In this document: piece by piece, positions 1-7,095 of the stretch | Layout of the letters: every line of letters starts with the position of its first letter | Position numbering within the stretch: position 1 is the first letter of the stretch | Source: Chitinophagaceae bacterium UBA4407 | GTDB taxonomy: Bacteria > Bacteroidota > Bacteroidia > Chitinophagales > Chitinophagaceae | DNA: 11,554 bases | Direction of reading: 5' to 3' | NCBI GenBank assembly: GCA_002390845.1 | Contig: DGQT01000121.1 | Span: 1 to 11,554, forward strand | The notes under the pieces: generated by a model | What the model was told of the DNA's origin: nothing | Database searches by the model: none | Seen by the model: only the letters and a program-made list of their open reading frames with translations | Made by a program: the position numbers and the translations under genes

Positions 1-51
1 CGTTTAAATGTAGTAGAAGGTATGCAGGTAGGTACATTGGTAACAGGGTAA
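1..51 (+). CDS. 3' end of an unidentified gene (partial)
   Basis: The window opens inside a reading frame that runs 16 codons to a TAA at 49-51. The visible tail reads RLNVVEGMQVGTLVTG. A strong intrinsic terminator begins 24 bases after the stop, which supports this being a genuine gene end on the plus strand. The tail is too short to assign a family. A pattern of the form EGxxVxTxVxxG is seen at the ends of several periplasmic adaptor and beta-barrel-like domains, but that is only a loose resemblance. The rest of the gene lies outside the window. Confidence 0.6.
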   Translation, partial: RLNVVEGMQVGTLVTG

Positions 52-74
52 AAGAGTTATAAAAATAGATTTAC

Positions 75-111
75 AGAAGCGGTTGTTTACGAATAGCCGC
101 TTCTTTTTTTT
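75..111 (+). terminator. Rho-independent terminator after the partial first gene
   Basis: A 13-bp stem (75-87 with 92-104) closes on the tetraloop TACG. Its lower part, AGAAGCGG paired with CCGCTTCT, is perfect, and the upper part has two G-T wobbles. It runs straight into eight T residues (104-111). It ends transcription of the gene whose stop is at 49-51 and separates it from thrS. Confidence 0.9.
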
Positions 112-133
112 GATTGATTGCGGAGTTTTTTTT

Positions 134-206
134 GAGCCAGAAGCCAGCATTGCTATGAGGCTTTTGTTGCGTCGCACACTTGTGCTGCAGGATCAATAAG
201 CAGCAA
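134..206 (+). repeat. Dispersed intergenic repeat, copy A
   Basis: The core TTGCGTCGCACACTTGTGC is at 167-185, one mismatch from the family consensus. The upstream flank starts after a second T-run (126-133) and contains GCCAGCATT. The downstream flank ends in CAGCAA (201-206), as in copies E, F and H. The copy lies 3' of the first gene's terminator and is the left half of an inverted pair with copy B. Confidence 0.8.
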
Positions 207-240
207 CTAACAGCCGCAGCCCAAAGCTCGCTAAACTGAT

Positions 241-299
241 GAACGTACAAGTGAGTGACACAAGGAACGATGCACAAAGAACAAAAGCCGGTAAAAAAA
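241..299 (-). repeat. Dispersed intergenic repeat, copy B (variant core)
   Basis: Read on the minus strand, the core at 245-263 is TTGTGTCACTCACTTGTAC. It is identical to copy C over 19 bp and differs from the main consensus at three positions. The plus-strand flank to the right (CGATGCACAAAG, then GCCGGTAAAA) aligns with the flank of copy C. It sits in the thrS leader, facing copy A, and ends only 16 bases before the thrS start codon, so it is probably transcribed as part of the 5' untranslated region. Confidence 0.75.
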
Positions 300-315
300 T
301 AACGATAAGGATAAT

Positions 316-2250
316 ATGATCAATGTAACATTTCCCGATGGCGCAGTAAGGCAATATGAGCAAGGCGTTACTGCATTGGATATTGCAAAGTCTATCAGCG
401 AAGGCTTAGCCCGTAAGGTTTTGGGGGCCAACATAAACAGTGAGGTTTGGGATGCAACACGCCCAATCAACAGCGATGCAACGCTGCAATTACTTACCTG
501 GACGGATAAAGATGGCAAGGCAATGTTCTGGCATTCTTCGGCACATTTACTTGCCGAAGCTGTAGAAAACATGTTTCCGGGCGTAAAGTTTTGGGTTGGC
601 CCTGCTTTAGAAAATAGTTTTTATTACGACATGGATCTTGGTGATAGAAAACTAAGCGAAGAAGACCTTAACGCATTAGAGAAAAAAATGACAGAGCTTG
701 CCAAACAAAATAATCCGTATAAAAGGCAGGAGATTTCTAAAGCTGATGCAGTAAAATATTTTACTGAAAAGAATGATGAGTACAAACTGGATCTTCTTCA
801 AAATCTTGAAGATGGAAATATCACTTTTTATTCGCAAGGTAATTTTACTGACTTATGCCGTGGACCACATATCCCCAACACTGGTTTTATAAAAGCTATT
901 AAGCTTACGAATATTGCAGGCGCATATTGGAAAGGTGATGAAAAAAATAAACAGCTTACGCGTATTTACGGCGTGACATTTCCAAGTCAAAAAGAACTGG
1001 ATGAACACCTGTTAATGCTGGAAGAAGCAAAGAAAAGAGATCACAGGAAACTGGGTAAAGAACTGGGTATCTATACCATGGACGATGATGTTGGCCCTGG
1101 ATTGATCTTATGGATGCCTAACGGAACAGTAATCATTGAGGAACTTGAAAAACTGGCAAAAGAAACTGAGGAAGAAGCAGGCTACAAGCGTGTGGTAACA
1201 CCGCATATAGCCAAAGAAAGTATGTACATAACCAGTGGTCATTTGCCTTATTATGCTGACAGTATGTACCCGCCGATGGAGATGGATGGTGAGAAATATT
1301 ATCTAAAATCAATGAACTGCCCGCACCATCATAAAATTTTTGCGGCAGAACCAAAAAGTTACCGCGATCTCCCCTACCGTGTGGCAGAATACGGAACAGT
1401 TTACCGTTACGAGCAAAGTGGAGAATTGTTTGGTTTAATGCGTGTGCGTTGCCTGCACATGAACGATGCCCATATCTATTGTAGTAAAGAACAATTCAAT
1501 GATGAGTTCAGGGCGGTGAATGAAATGTACCTGAAATATTTTAAAATTTTTGGAATAGAAAAATATGTAATGCGGCTTTCTCTTCACTCGCCTGAAAAGC
1601 TGGGTATTAAATATGTAAACGAACCCGAGCTTTGGAAAGAAACAGAAGAGATGGTGCGCAACGTACTTAAAGAATCAAATATTCCTTATGTTGAAGTGCA
1701 GGATGAAGCTGCTTTCTATGGCCCTAAAATCGATGTGCAGATTTACAGTGTTATAGGCAGGGAATTTACGCTTGCCACCAACCAGGTAGATTTTTCGCAG
1801 GGCCGCAGTTTTAAACTGCAATACACCACACAGGACAATACTACTGAAATACCATTAATTATTCACCGTGCACCGTTGGGCACACACGAAAGGTTTATTG
1901 GGTTTTTACTTGAACAATATGCAGGCAAATTACCCGTATGGTTATCCCCGCTGCAGGTAAAGATTTTACCGATCAGCGATAAGTTTATGGATTATGCGGT
2001 TGAAATAAAAAATAAGTTACGCAAGGCTGGTGTTAGGACAGAAATCGATGACCGCAGCGAAAAGATCGGCAGAAAAATACGTGAAGCCGAATTAAGCCGT
2101 GTTCCTTACATGCTGGTACTGGGCGAAAAAGAAATGACGGAAGGCAAGCTATCAGTGCGCAGGCAGGGCAAAGGAGATTTGGGTGCACAGCCCGTTGACG
2201 AATTTATCAGCATGATTCTTGATGAAATAAAAAACCGTAAATCAGAATAA
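316..2250 (+). CDS. thrS: Threonyl-tRNA synthetase
   Basis: This cytoplasmic class II aminoacyl-tRNA synthetase charges tRNA-Thr. At 644 residues it has the full bacterial length. The TGS domain spans about 1-62. The editing domain that clears mischarged Ser-tRNA follows, with its HxxxH pair (H73, H77) and the C181/H185 motif CRGPH. The catalytic core covers about 245-540. Expected zinc ligands are C335 (MNCPHHH), H386 (NDAHIYC) and H517 (IHRAPLG), and motif 3 reads THERF at 523-527. The anticodon-binding domain spans about 545-640. The ATG at 316 is chosen because the TGS domain starts at once and AAGG lies 5 bases upstream (307-310). No T-box is visible in the leader, which instead carries repeat copies A and B. 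infC follows after 53 bases, so the two are probably co-transcribed. The assignment is secure. Confidence 0.98.
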   Translation: MINVTFPDGAVRQYEQGVTALDIAKSISEGLARKVLGANINSEVWDATRPINSDATLQLLTWTDKDGKAMFWHSSAHLLAEAVENMFPGVKFWVGPALENSFYYDMDLGDRKLSEEDLNALEKKMTELAKQNNPYKRQEISKADAVKYFTEKNDEYKLDLLQNLEDGNITFYSQGNFTDLCRGPHIPNTGFIKAIKLTNIAGAYWKGDEKNKQLTRIYGVTFPSQKELDEHLLMLEEAKKRDHRKLGKELGIYTMDDDVGPGLILWMPNGTVIIEELEKLAKETEEEAGYKRVVTPHIAKESMYITSGHLPYYADSMYPPMEMDGEKYYLKSMNCPHHHKIFAAEPKSYRDLPYRVAEYGTVYRYEQSGELFGLMRVRCLHMNDAHIYCSKEQFNDEFRAVNEMYLKYFKIFGIEKYVMRLSLHSPEKLGIKYVNEPELWKETEEMVRNVLKESNIPYVEVQDEAAFYGPKIDVQIYSVIGREFTLATNQVDFSQGRSFKLQYTTQDNTTEIPLIIHRAPLGTHERFIGFLLEQYAGKLPVWLSPLQVKILPISDKFMDYAVEIKNKLRKAGVRTEIDDRSEKIGRKIREAELSRVPYMLVLGEKEMTEGKLSVRRQGKGDLGAQPVDEFISMILDEIKNRKSE

Positions 2251-2303
2251 AACAAAACATTCTTTATCTTTAACACGAATAATTTTTAACCAAACAGCAA
2301 TTA

Positions 2304-2897
2304 ATGGCGTTACCGTACAGAGGAGGGGGTCGTTTCAATCCCCGTTTTAACAGGCAACCAGAACCTGAGCACCGCATAAACGAGAAAATAAGAGTACCAC
2401 AGGTACGACTGGTAGGCGACAATGTAACGATTGGCGTTTATCCCACAGAAGAAGCAAGAAAAATAGCCCGGGAACAGGAGCTTGATCTTGTAGAAATTTC
2501 ACCCAATGCAGATCCACCCGTTTGTAAAGTAATCGATTATAAAAAGTTCCTTTACGAGAAGAAACGTAAAGAGAAAGATATGAAAGCCAATGCCAAGCAA
2601 AGCGAGGTTAAAGAGATCCGCTTTACGCCAGGCACCGATGATCATGATTTTAATTTTAAAGCAAAACATGCAGAAGGTTTTTTAAAAGACGGCAACAAAG
2701 TAAAAGCTTATGTGCAGTTTAAAGGAAGGGCCATCATGTTTAAAGAAAGAGGCGAACTCGTGTTGTTGAAATTCGCTGAACGGCTTGCAGAATTCGGACA
2801 ACCCGAATCGCTGCCGAAATTAGAAGGCAAGCGCATGCTGCTGATGCTTACACCAAAAGGTGCCAAGAAAAAAGTAAAAGAACAATCAGGCGAGTAA
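2304..2897 (+). CDS. infC: Translation initiation factor IF-3
   Basis: IF-3 binds the 30S subunit, blocks premature 50S joining and proofreads start-codon and initiator-tRNA choice. The protein has 197 residues. An Arg/Gly-rich N-terminal extension (about 1-23) precedes the IF3 N domain (RINEKIR at about 24 through the VIDYKKFLYEKK region). The C domain follows from about KEIRFTPGTDDHDF to KRMLLMLTPK. The start is a normal ATG, not the rare AUU used for autoregulation in enterobacteria. No near-cognate start lies in frame back to the TAA at 2280-2282, and no clear Shine-Dalgarno site is present. An intrinsic terminator begins 23 bases after the stop. The rpmI and rplT genes that often follow infC are not in the window. 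Confidence 0.97.
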   Translation: MALPYRGGGRFNPRFNRQPEPEHRINEKIRVPQVRLVGDNVTIGVYPTEEARKIAREQELDLVEISPNADPPVCKVIDYKKFLYEKKRKEKDMKANAKQSEVKEIRFTPGTDDHDFNFKAKHAEGFLKDGNKVKAYVQFKGRAIMFKERGELVLLKFAERLAEFGQPESLPKLEGKRMLLMLTPKGAKKKVKEQSGE

Positions 2898-2920
2898 ATA
2901 ATAATTCGTTCATAATATTT

Positions 2921-2948
2921 AAAGCTAAGGTAAACCTTGGCTTTTTTT
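2921..2948 (+). terminator. Rho-independent terminator of the thrS-infC unit
   Basis: The stem AAAGCTAAGG (2921-2930) pairs with CCTTGGCTTT (2935-2944), with one G-T wobble and the loop TAAA. It runs into seven T residues (2942-2948). Repeat copy C starts about six bases further on. Confidence 0.9.
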
Positions 2949-2953
2949 ATTTT

Positions 2954-3010
2954 GTACCAGGCAGTAAAGCTTTGGGCATCGCCTGTTGTGTCACTCACTT
3001 GTACGATCAG
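2954..3010 (+). repeat. Dispersed intergenic repeat, copy C (variant core)
   Basis: The core TTGTGTCACTCACTTGTAC at 2986-3004 is the exact inverse of copy B. The upstream flank GTACCAGGCAG (2954-2964) aligns with GTGCCCGGCAG of copy E and with the GGTAC end of copy F. The copy lies directly after the infC terminator and is the left half of an inverted pair with copy D. The 150 bp between C and D (3005-3158) contains no open frame or RNA that I recognise. Confidence 0.8.
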
Positions 3011-3150
3011 AACTTATATGAGCTACTGACTAATAGCTAAGTACTAAAAGTAATTCTTCAGTGTAAGTGCGCAAAAAAACTTTCCGCTGTTGTTTGCGTC
3101 CCGCCAGCAACCTTCGTTTCAATCTCCGCTTGGGTTACAGCTCAATCATA

Positions 3151-3216
3151 ATCGAACCGTACAAGTGTGCGACGCAACAAACGCTCAATTAATGATCTGC
3201 TGTTTGGCCAAAAAAA
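3151..3216 (-). repeat. Dispersed intergenic repeat, copy D (consensus core)
   Basis: On the minus strand the core at 3159-3177 is TTGCGTCGCACACTTGTAC, a perfect match to the family consensus. Read on the plus strand, the flank to the right carries CGCTCAATTAATG and CTGCTGTTTGGCCAAAAAAA. That aligns with copy F (AGCTTAATAAAAG, then ATGCTGACAGGTACAAAA). The remaining stretch up to 3359 holds only AT-rich DNA and the likely promoter of the next gene; TAGGTTTA at 3330-3337 is a weak -7 candidate. Confidence 0.8.
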
Positions 3217-3359
3217 CTCATTTGTAAAATGATATTCGAATATGAATGAAAACAGCCTTCGCATTATGCAAAAAACTGCGCAATATTTTTAGCTTTTGTT
3301 CTCTACAGTTTTTCAACAGAATAGCATCTTAGGTTTATGTTGTTATAAAAATATACTAT

Positions 3360-3794
3360 ATGAAAAGAGTTATTTATATTATTGGTATTGTACTGATAAC
3401 AAACTGTGCCAATGCTCAAAAAATTGAAGCCGCAAAGGTGCCGGATATAGTAAAAAAATCTTTTAATAAAAATTTCCCGGGTGTTGGCGCTGTAAAATGG
3501 GAAAAGGAAAAGAATGAATACGAAGCTTCGTTTAAGAAAAATGAGAATAATATGTCTGCCCTGTTTATGAACGATGGGCTGCTGTTAGAAATAGAAAACA
3601 GTATTGCCGTTACGGAACTACCTGCCGCTATTAGCGAATATTTAAAAAATCATTTCAAAGGAAAAGTAATTAAAGAAGCGGCAATTATTATTAAAGCAAA
3701 TGGCGAAAAAAATTATGAAGCTGAAGTGAATAACACAGACATAATTTTTGATGCTTCTGGTAAATTTTTGAAAGAAGTAAAGGAGAATGATTAG
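3360..3794 (+). CDS. Secreted PepSY-like (BLIP-like) protein
   Basis: This is a small exported protein of 144 residues. A signal peptide covers about 1-19 (MKR, hydrophobic stretch, cleavage after CANA before Q20). Two similar alpha/beta units follow at about 24-79 and 85-140. Each begins with a helix such as VPDIVKKSFNKNFP, continues with strands of the WEKEKNEYEASF type, and ends with a strand-turn such as ALFMNDGLLLEIE or IIFDASGKFLKEV. This layout is typical of the PepSY-like, beta-lactamase-inhibitor-like family that is abundant in Bacteroidota and has no established substrate. No catalytic residues are evident. The next gene starts two bases after this stop, so the two are very probably one transcript. 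The family call is by pattern recognition only. Confidence 0.8.
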   Translation: MKRVIYIIGIVLITNCANAQKIEAAKVPDIVKKSFNKNFPGVGAVKWEKEKNEYEASFKKNENNMSALFMNDGLLLEIENSIAVTELPAAISEYLKNHFKGKVIKEAAIIIKANGEKNYEAEVNNTDIIFDASGKFLKEVKEND

Positions 3795-3796
3795 GA

Positions 3797-4513
3797 ATGT
3801 GTAAAGAAATTACCTTGACTAAGATACCGGCACAGAAATTTAAAACAATAATTTTTTCCTGCTGTTTTTTTGCTGTAACCGGCTTATATGCCCAACATGG
3901 AGACAGCATATCTATAACCACAAATGAAAAATTTTCATTAAAGCAAGCTTATTTCCCTACCGGCCTGATTCTTTCAGGTTTACTGGCAAATGGTAATTCA
4001 TCTGAATCATTTAAAAACGAGGTTGCGGAAGAACGTAATGAGCATTTTCCGCACTTCAAAACCCATGCAGATGACTATATACAGTTTTCGCCAATAATAA
4101 TAGCATACAGCCTTGATGCTTTTGGCATTAAATCAAAAACAGATTTTGCAAACAGAACAGTCATTCTTTTAAAAAGCGAGTTAATTATGTATTCGACTGT
4201 TGCATTGCTTAAAAACACAACACATGTATTACGGCCTGATAAAAGTTCTTACACTTCTTTTCCTTCGGGCCATACCGCACAGGCATTTGCTGCAGCAACA
4301 TTTTTAAACGAAGAATATGGAGAACAGTTTAAATGGATGCCTTTTCTTTCTTACGGGATAGCTACCGGTGTGGGTGGGCTACGAATTGCCAATAACAAAC
4401 ATTATATAAGCGATGTACTGGTTGGTGCCGGTATCGGTGTTCTGTCAACCAAAATTGCTTACTGGTCTCATGCACACCGCTTGAATAAGAATAAAGCACT
4501 GCCTGCATTTTAA
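3797..4513 (+). CDS. PAP2-family phosphatase (periplasmic or envelope)
   Basis: This is a 238-residue member of the PAP2 (type 2 phosphatidic acid phosphatase) superfamily, which hydrolyses lipid phosphates, undecaprenyl pyrophosphate or soluble phosphomonoesters. All three signature motifs are present: K-x6-RP (K139 to R146-P147), PSGH (156-159) and R-x5-H-x3-D (R196, H202, D206), which give the nucleophile histidine and the phosphate-binding residues. A hydrophobic segment at about 16-32 ending in YAQ looks like a signal peptide behind a long N-terminal region. There are few strong membrane helices otherwise, so a soluble periplasmic or peripheral enzyme is possible. The ATG at 3797 lies two bases after the PepSY-like stop, with AGGAG (3781-3785) upstream, suggesting coupled translation. 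The substrate cannot be told from sequence. Confidence 0.9.
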   Translation: MCKEITLTKIPAQKFKTIIFSCCFFAVTGLYAQHGDSISITTNEKFSLKQAYFPTGLILSGLLANGNSSESFKNEVAEERNEHFPHFKTHADDYIQFSPIIIAYSLDAFGIKSKTDFANRTVILLKSELIMYSTVALLKNTTHVLRPDKSSYTSFPSGHTAQAFAAATFLNEEYGEQFKWMPFLSYGIATGVGGLRIANNKHYISDVLVGAGIGVLSTKIAYWSHAHRLNKNKALPAF

Positions 4514-4916
4514 AATTAACTATCACTAACCACTTTCATACATATTATGGGTAGTAATGCGGAGTATGGTTGTTCTTCTTGTTGCTTATCTTTTTTAAAT
4601 AGAATTTTTGATACTAAATAATTATCAGGAACTTCCGCTTACAGTTCAATAAAGTTCTAATACACCGCGTTTCACTTTTATTTCACGAGGCTTTATATAC
4701 CTTCAGCAGTTTAAGAGTGCAACACAATGTTGGCTCAATAGTACTAAGCAGTTTAGCTTAAAAAACTTACGTCTTGGCTTTACACTTATGCGAAAGTTTT
4801 CGGAAAAGAAAAGATACCAAAGCATTCAAAACCCTGTTTCATAAAAATTATAATTTCCATTTTCAACTTACACTGCAACAGCAGTATCTTTAGTTAATGC
4901 AAAAAAATATATAACT
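4514..4916. other. 403-bp intergenic region before the oxidoreductase gene
   Basis: I see no convincing coding frame, RNA gene or strong terminator here. It is AT-rich. The segment 4707-4740 (AAGAGTGCAACACAA, then GGCTCAATA) faintly resembles a decayed minus-orientation copy of the dispersed repeat, but the match is too weak to call. The last 60 bases probably carry the promoter of the following gene. Confidence 0.5.
4861..4892 (+). promoter_or_regulatory. Candidate promoter for the Gfo/Idh/MocA gene
   Basis: TATCTTTA (4885-4892) resembles the Bacteroidota -7 element TAnnTTTG. TTTC (4861-4864), 20 bases upstream, could stand for the -33 TTTG. Initiation a few bases downstream would give a leader of about 20 bases. 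Both boxes deviate from consensus, so this is tentative. Confidence 0.35.
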
Positions 4917-6281
4917 ATGAGCCAACATAATATTGACCGTCGCAATTTTATACGCAACAGTTCTGCTTTTCTGGCGCTGGCTGCGCTTCGTGCAAACGGT
5001 ATAAATATTTACAGCAATGCTCCAAAACGTGTTGCTTTAATTGGTACCGGCTGGTATGGTAAAAGCGATCTGTTCAAATTAATGCAGGTTGCGCCTGTTG
5101 ATGTTGTTGCGCTTTGTGATGTTGACAAACACCAGTTAAACCATGCAGCAGATATGGTTAATGAACGAAGTAAAGGTCTTCAGCAACCAAAGTTATTCGG
5201 CGATTACAGGCAACTTTTATCTCAAACAAAGCCTGATATTGTGCTCATCGGCACACCCGATCATTGGCATGCATTACAAACCATTGATGCAATAAAAGCC
5301 GGAGCAAATGTGTATGTTCAAAAACCAATAAGCATTGATGTAATGGAAGGTGAGGCAATGGTTGCAGCCGCCCGAAAATATAATCGCGTGGTACAAGTAG
5401 GAACACAACGCAGGAGCACACCGCATTTAATAGAAGCAAAGAAAAAAATTGTTGATACCGGCTTGCTGGGCAAAGTGCATCATGTAGAAATGTGCTGCTA
5501 TTATCACATGCACTCAAATGCCAACCCACCACTTGAACAGGTACCTGATTTTTTTGATTACGAAATGTGGACAGGCCCCGCTCCTATGCGCCCTTTTGAT
5601 GGCTTGCCGCACCGTGGATGGTGGCGTGCTTTTATGGAATATAGTAATGGCATTATGGGCGACATGTGCATTCATATGTTCGATGCTACACGCTGGATGT
5701 TGAACCTTGGCTGGCCAAAGCGCATTGGTTCAACAGGTGGCATTTATGTAGATAAAACCGGAAAGAGTAATACGGCAGATACACAATCGGCCATCTTTGA
5801 ATACGATGATTTAAACTGTGTATGGCAGCATAGAGCCTGGGGCACGGCATCTGACCCCGAATACCCGTGGGCTTTTAAAATATATGGCGAAAAAGGAACG
5901 CTATGCTGTGATGTTTTTAAGTACGATTTTATTCCGGAAGATGGCAGCAAAAAAATACACGGGGATGTTTTATACGAAAGGGAAAGATATCCTGAAGACC
6001 TTACAGAACCCGATATAGAGTTACACACAGCGCCTGCAACACGTTTGCACATGCTCAATTTTCTGGATTCAATTGATAAAGGAACAAGGCCTGTTGCAGA
6101 TATTGAACAGGGACATATTTCAACCGCCTCCTGCATTATTGCAAATCTTTCTATGCAGTTAGGAAGACCACTTAGCTACGATCCTTTAAAGAGAGAAATT
6201 ATTGGCGATGCTGAAGCTACAAAGCTTTTACAAAGAGCTTACAGAGAGCCGTGGATACATCCGTTACCAGGGAATATTTAA
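4917..6281 (+). CDS. Tat-exported Gfo/Idh/MocA-family oxidoreductase
   Basis: This is a 454-residue NAD(P)-dependent sugar or polyol dehydrogenase-like protein. The N-terminus has a twin-arginine signal (DRRNFI at 7-12, then SSAFLALAAL), so it is probably exported folded to the periplasm with its cofactor. The Rossmann domain follows, with GTGWYG at 43-48 and acidic D68 and D70 (CDVD) after the second strand. The usual EKP motif appears as QKP (135-137). The C-terminal domain includes GDMCIHMFD (248-256), where H253 is the likely catalytic-site histidine, and a run of aromatic residues around 190-240. Length and layout match the exported clade common in Bacteroidota and Planctomycetes, where members are often glycosidases or dehydrogenases of unknown substrate. 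It appears monocistronic, and no neighbour hints at a substrate. Confidence 0.9.
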   Translation: MSQHNIDRRNFIRNSSAFLALAALRANGINIYSNAPKRVALIGTGWYGKSDLFKLMQVAPVDVVALCDVDKHQLNHAADMVNERSKGLQQPKLFGDYRQLLSQTKPDIVLIGTPDHWHALQTIDAIKAGANVYVQKPISIDVMEGEAMVAAARKYNRVVQVGTQRRSTPHLIEAKKKIVDTGLLGKVHHVEMCCYYHMHSNANPPLEQVPDFFDYEMWTGPAPMRPFDGLPHRGWWRAFMEYSNGIMGDMCIHMFDATRWMLNLGWPKRIGSTGGIYVDKTGKSNTADTQSAIFEYDDLNCVWQHRAWGTASDPEYPWAFKIYGEKGTLCCDVFKYDFIPEDGSKKIHGDVLYERERYPEDLTEPDIELHTAPATRLHMLNFLDSIDKGTRPVADIEQGHISTASCIIANLSMQLGRPLSYDPLKREIIGDAEATKLLQRAYREPWIHPLPGNI

Positions 6282-6290
6282 GAAAATTAT

Positions 6291-6364
6291 GTGCCCGGCA
6301 GCAGATACTTTTTTAAACTTTAGTTGCGTCGCACTCTTGTACATTTAGTAATTCTATTCAGCAA
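6291..6364 (+). repeat. Dispersed intergenic repeat, copy E
   Basis: The core TTGCGTCGCACTCTTGTAC at 6324-6342 is one mismatch from consensus. The upstream flank starts GTGCCCGGCAG (6291-6301), ten bases past the oxidoreductase stop codon. The downstream flank AATTCTATTCAGCAA (6350-6364) is identical to copy F. It lies between the 3' ends of two convergent genes, where I see no separate terminator hairpin. Confidence 0.8.
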
Positions 6365-6444
6365 TTTAACACAATCTTGTTACTGCTTTTAAAGCCTTTG
6401 TTTAAAAAGCACATTCTCAAAAATCAATAGCTGGATTACTTTAC

Positions 6445-7026
6445 TTATGGAAGAACATCATAAGTTCTTGATACTTTAAATGAGGGTCTGCCGTTTTCTG
6501 TTACAACCTGGTATTGAATCATTCGTTTGCCGCCGGTTGGCTTATCGTCTGAATCGCCTGCTTTATAAATTGGGAAACTGCGATTTAATACTCCATACTT
6601 TATTGAAAACTCATCATAACCTTTATACCCATCGCGCAGTTTGGGGTTATCATAAATATCGGGGAAAAGAATTGGCGCCAAAGAAGAATTTTCTACTGAA
6701 GAAACGCAAACCGCAGTTCCTGTTGCGGAATTTGGTACGCCAAAAATATAGAGCATAAGATCAGGAAAACCATCGTTGTTTAAATCGCCAATCTCGCCTT
6801 TAATCACCTTTCCGCGTATGTTAAAACTTACCTCACGGGCCGTGTTTTTAAATTCTACAGGCTTAATTGTAACGCCATTCTGGTCTGCATTTTTATTGCT
6901 ACAAACTACTTTATATCCAACATCTCCAATTTTAAATGTTGTGTCGAATTTTTTAACCTGAGCTAAAGAAGCCATGCAGCAAAAAAACAATAAAGTAAGC
7001 AGTGATAAAGTACGTACGCTGTTCAT
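6445..7026 (-). CDS. Secreted protein resembling PliI lysozyme inhibitors
   Basis: This is a 193-residue exported protein with a signal peptide (about 1-22, cleavage after SLA before Q23). The mature region contains DLNNDGFPD (81-89), a DxNxDGxxD loop of the kind that binds calcium in FG-GAP and dockerin-like units. A C-terminal block follows with GYxGxDEF, LxRxFPIY, GD and PTGG spaced as I remember them in PliI-type inhibitors of invertebrate (I-type) lysozyme and related uncharacterised proteins. That resemblance is from memory, so function is tentative. C42 and C107 in the mature chain could form a disulfide. The ATG at 7026 fits the signal peptide. A TACTTTTG promoter box lies about 70 bases upstream. 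It is transcribed in the same direction as the S8 protease gene but is separated from it by 290 bp and repeat copy F. Confidence 0.65.
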   Translation of the reverse strand: MNSVRTLSLLTLLFFCCMASLAQVKKFDTTFKIGDVGYKVVCSNKNADQNGVTIKPVEFKNTAREVSFNIRGKVIKGEIGDLNNDGFPDLMLYIFGVPNSATGTAVCVSSVENSSLAPILFPDIYDNPKLRDGYKGYDEFSIKYGVLNRSFPIYKAGDSDDKPTGGKRMIQYQVVTENGRPSFKVSRTYDVLP

Positions 7027-7095
7027 AAACTCAATATTAATAAGAGGCCATTCTAAATCAACTTAATTTGATGAAAATAAATTAAAGTTGTTCTA

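Noticed and set aside
112..315. T-box or other riboswitch in the thrS leader
   Set aside because: No T-box sequence or specifier stem is visible, and the class is not expected in Bacteroidota; the leader is occupied by repeat copies A and B.
2304..2306. Non-canonical AUU initiation of infC as in enterobacteria
   Set aside because: A normal ATG starts the conserved frame and no in-frame ATT precedes it before the upstream stop.
3005..3158. A small gene or structured RNA between repeat copies C and D
   Set aside because: There is no sustained open frame with an initiation signal, and no strong hairpin with a T-run; only short A- and T-runs and unremarkable sequence are seen.
4707..4740. A further decayed copy of the dispersed repeat (AAGAGTGCAACACAA, then GGCTCAATA)
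   Set aside because: The alignment needs a gap and several mismatches, and the flanks do not match the other copies well; it could be chance in AT-rich DNA.
5744..6136. 130-codon open frame antisense to the oxidoreductase
   Set aside because: It is fully inside a well-conserved gene, has no recognisable domain, promoter or initiation signal, and its composition looks like a frame shadow.
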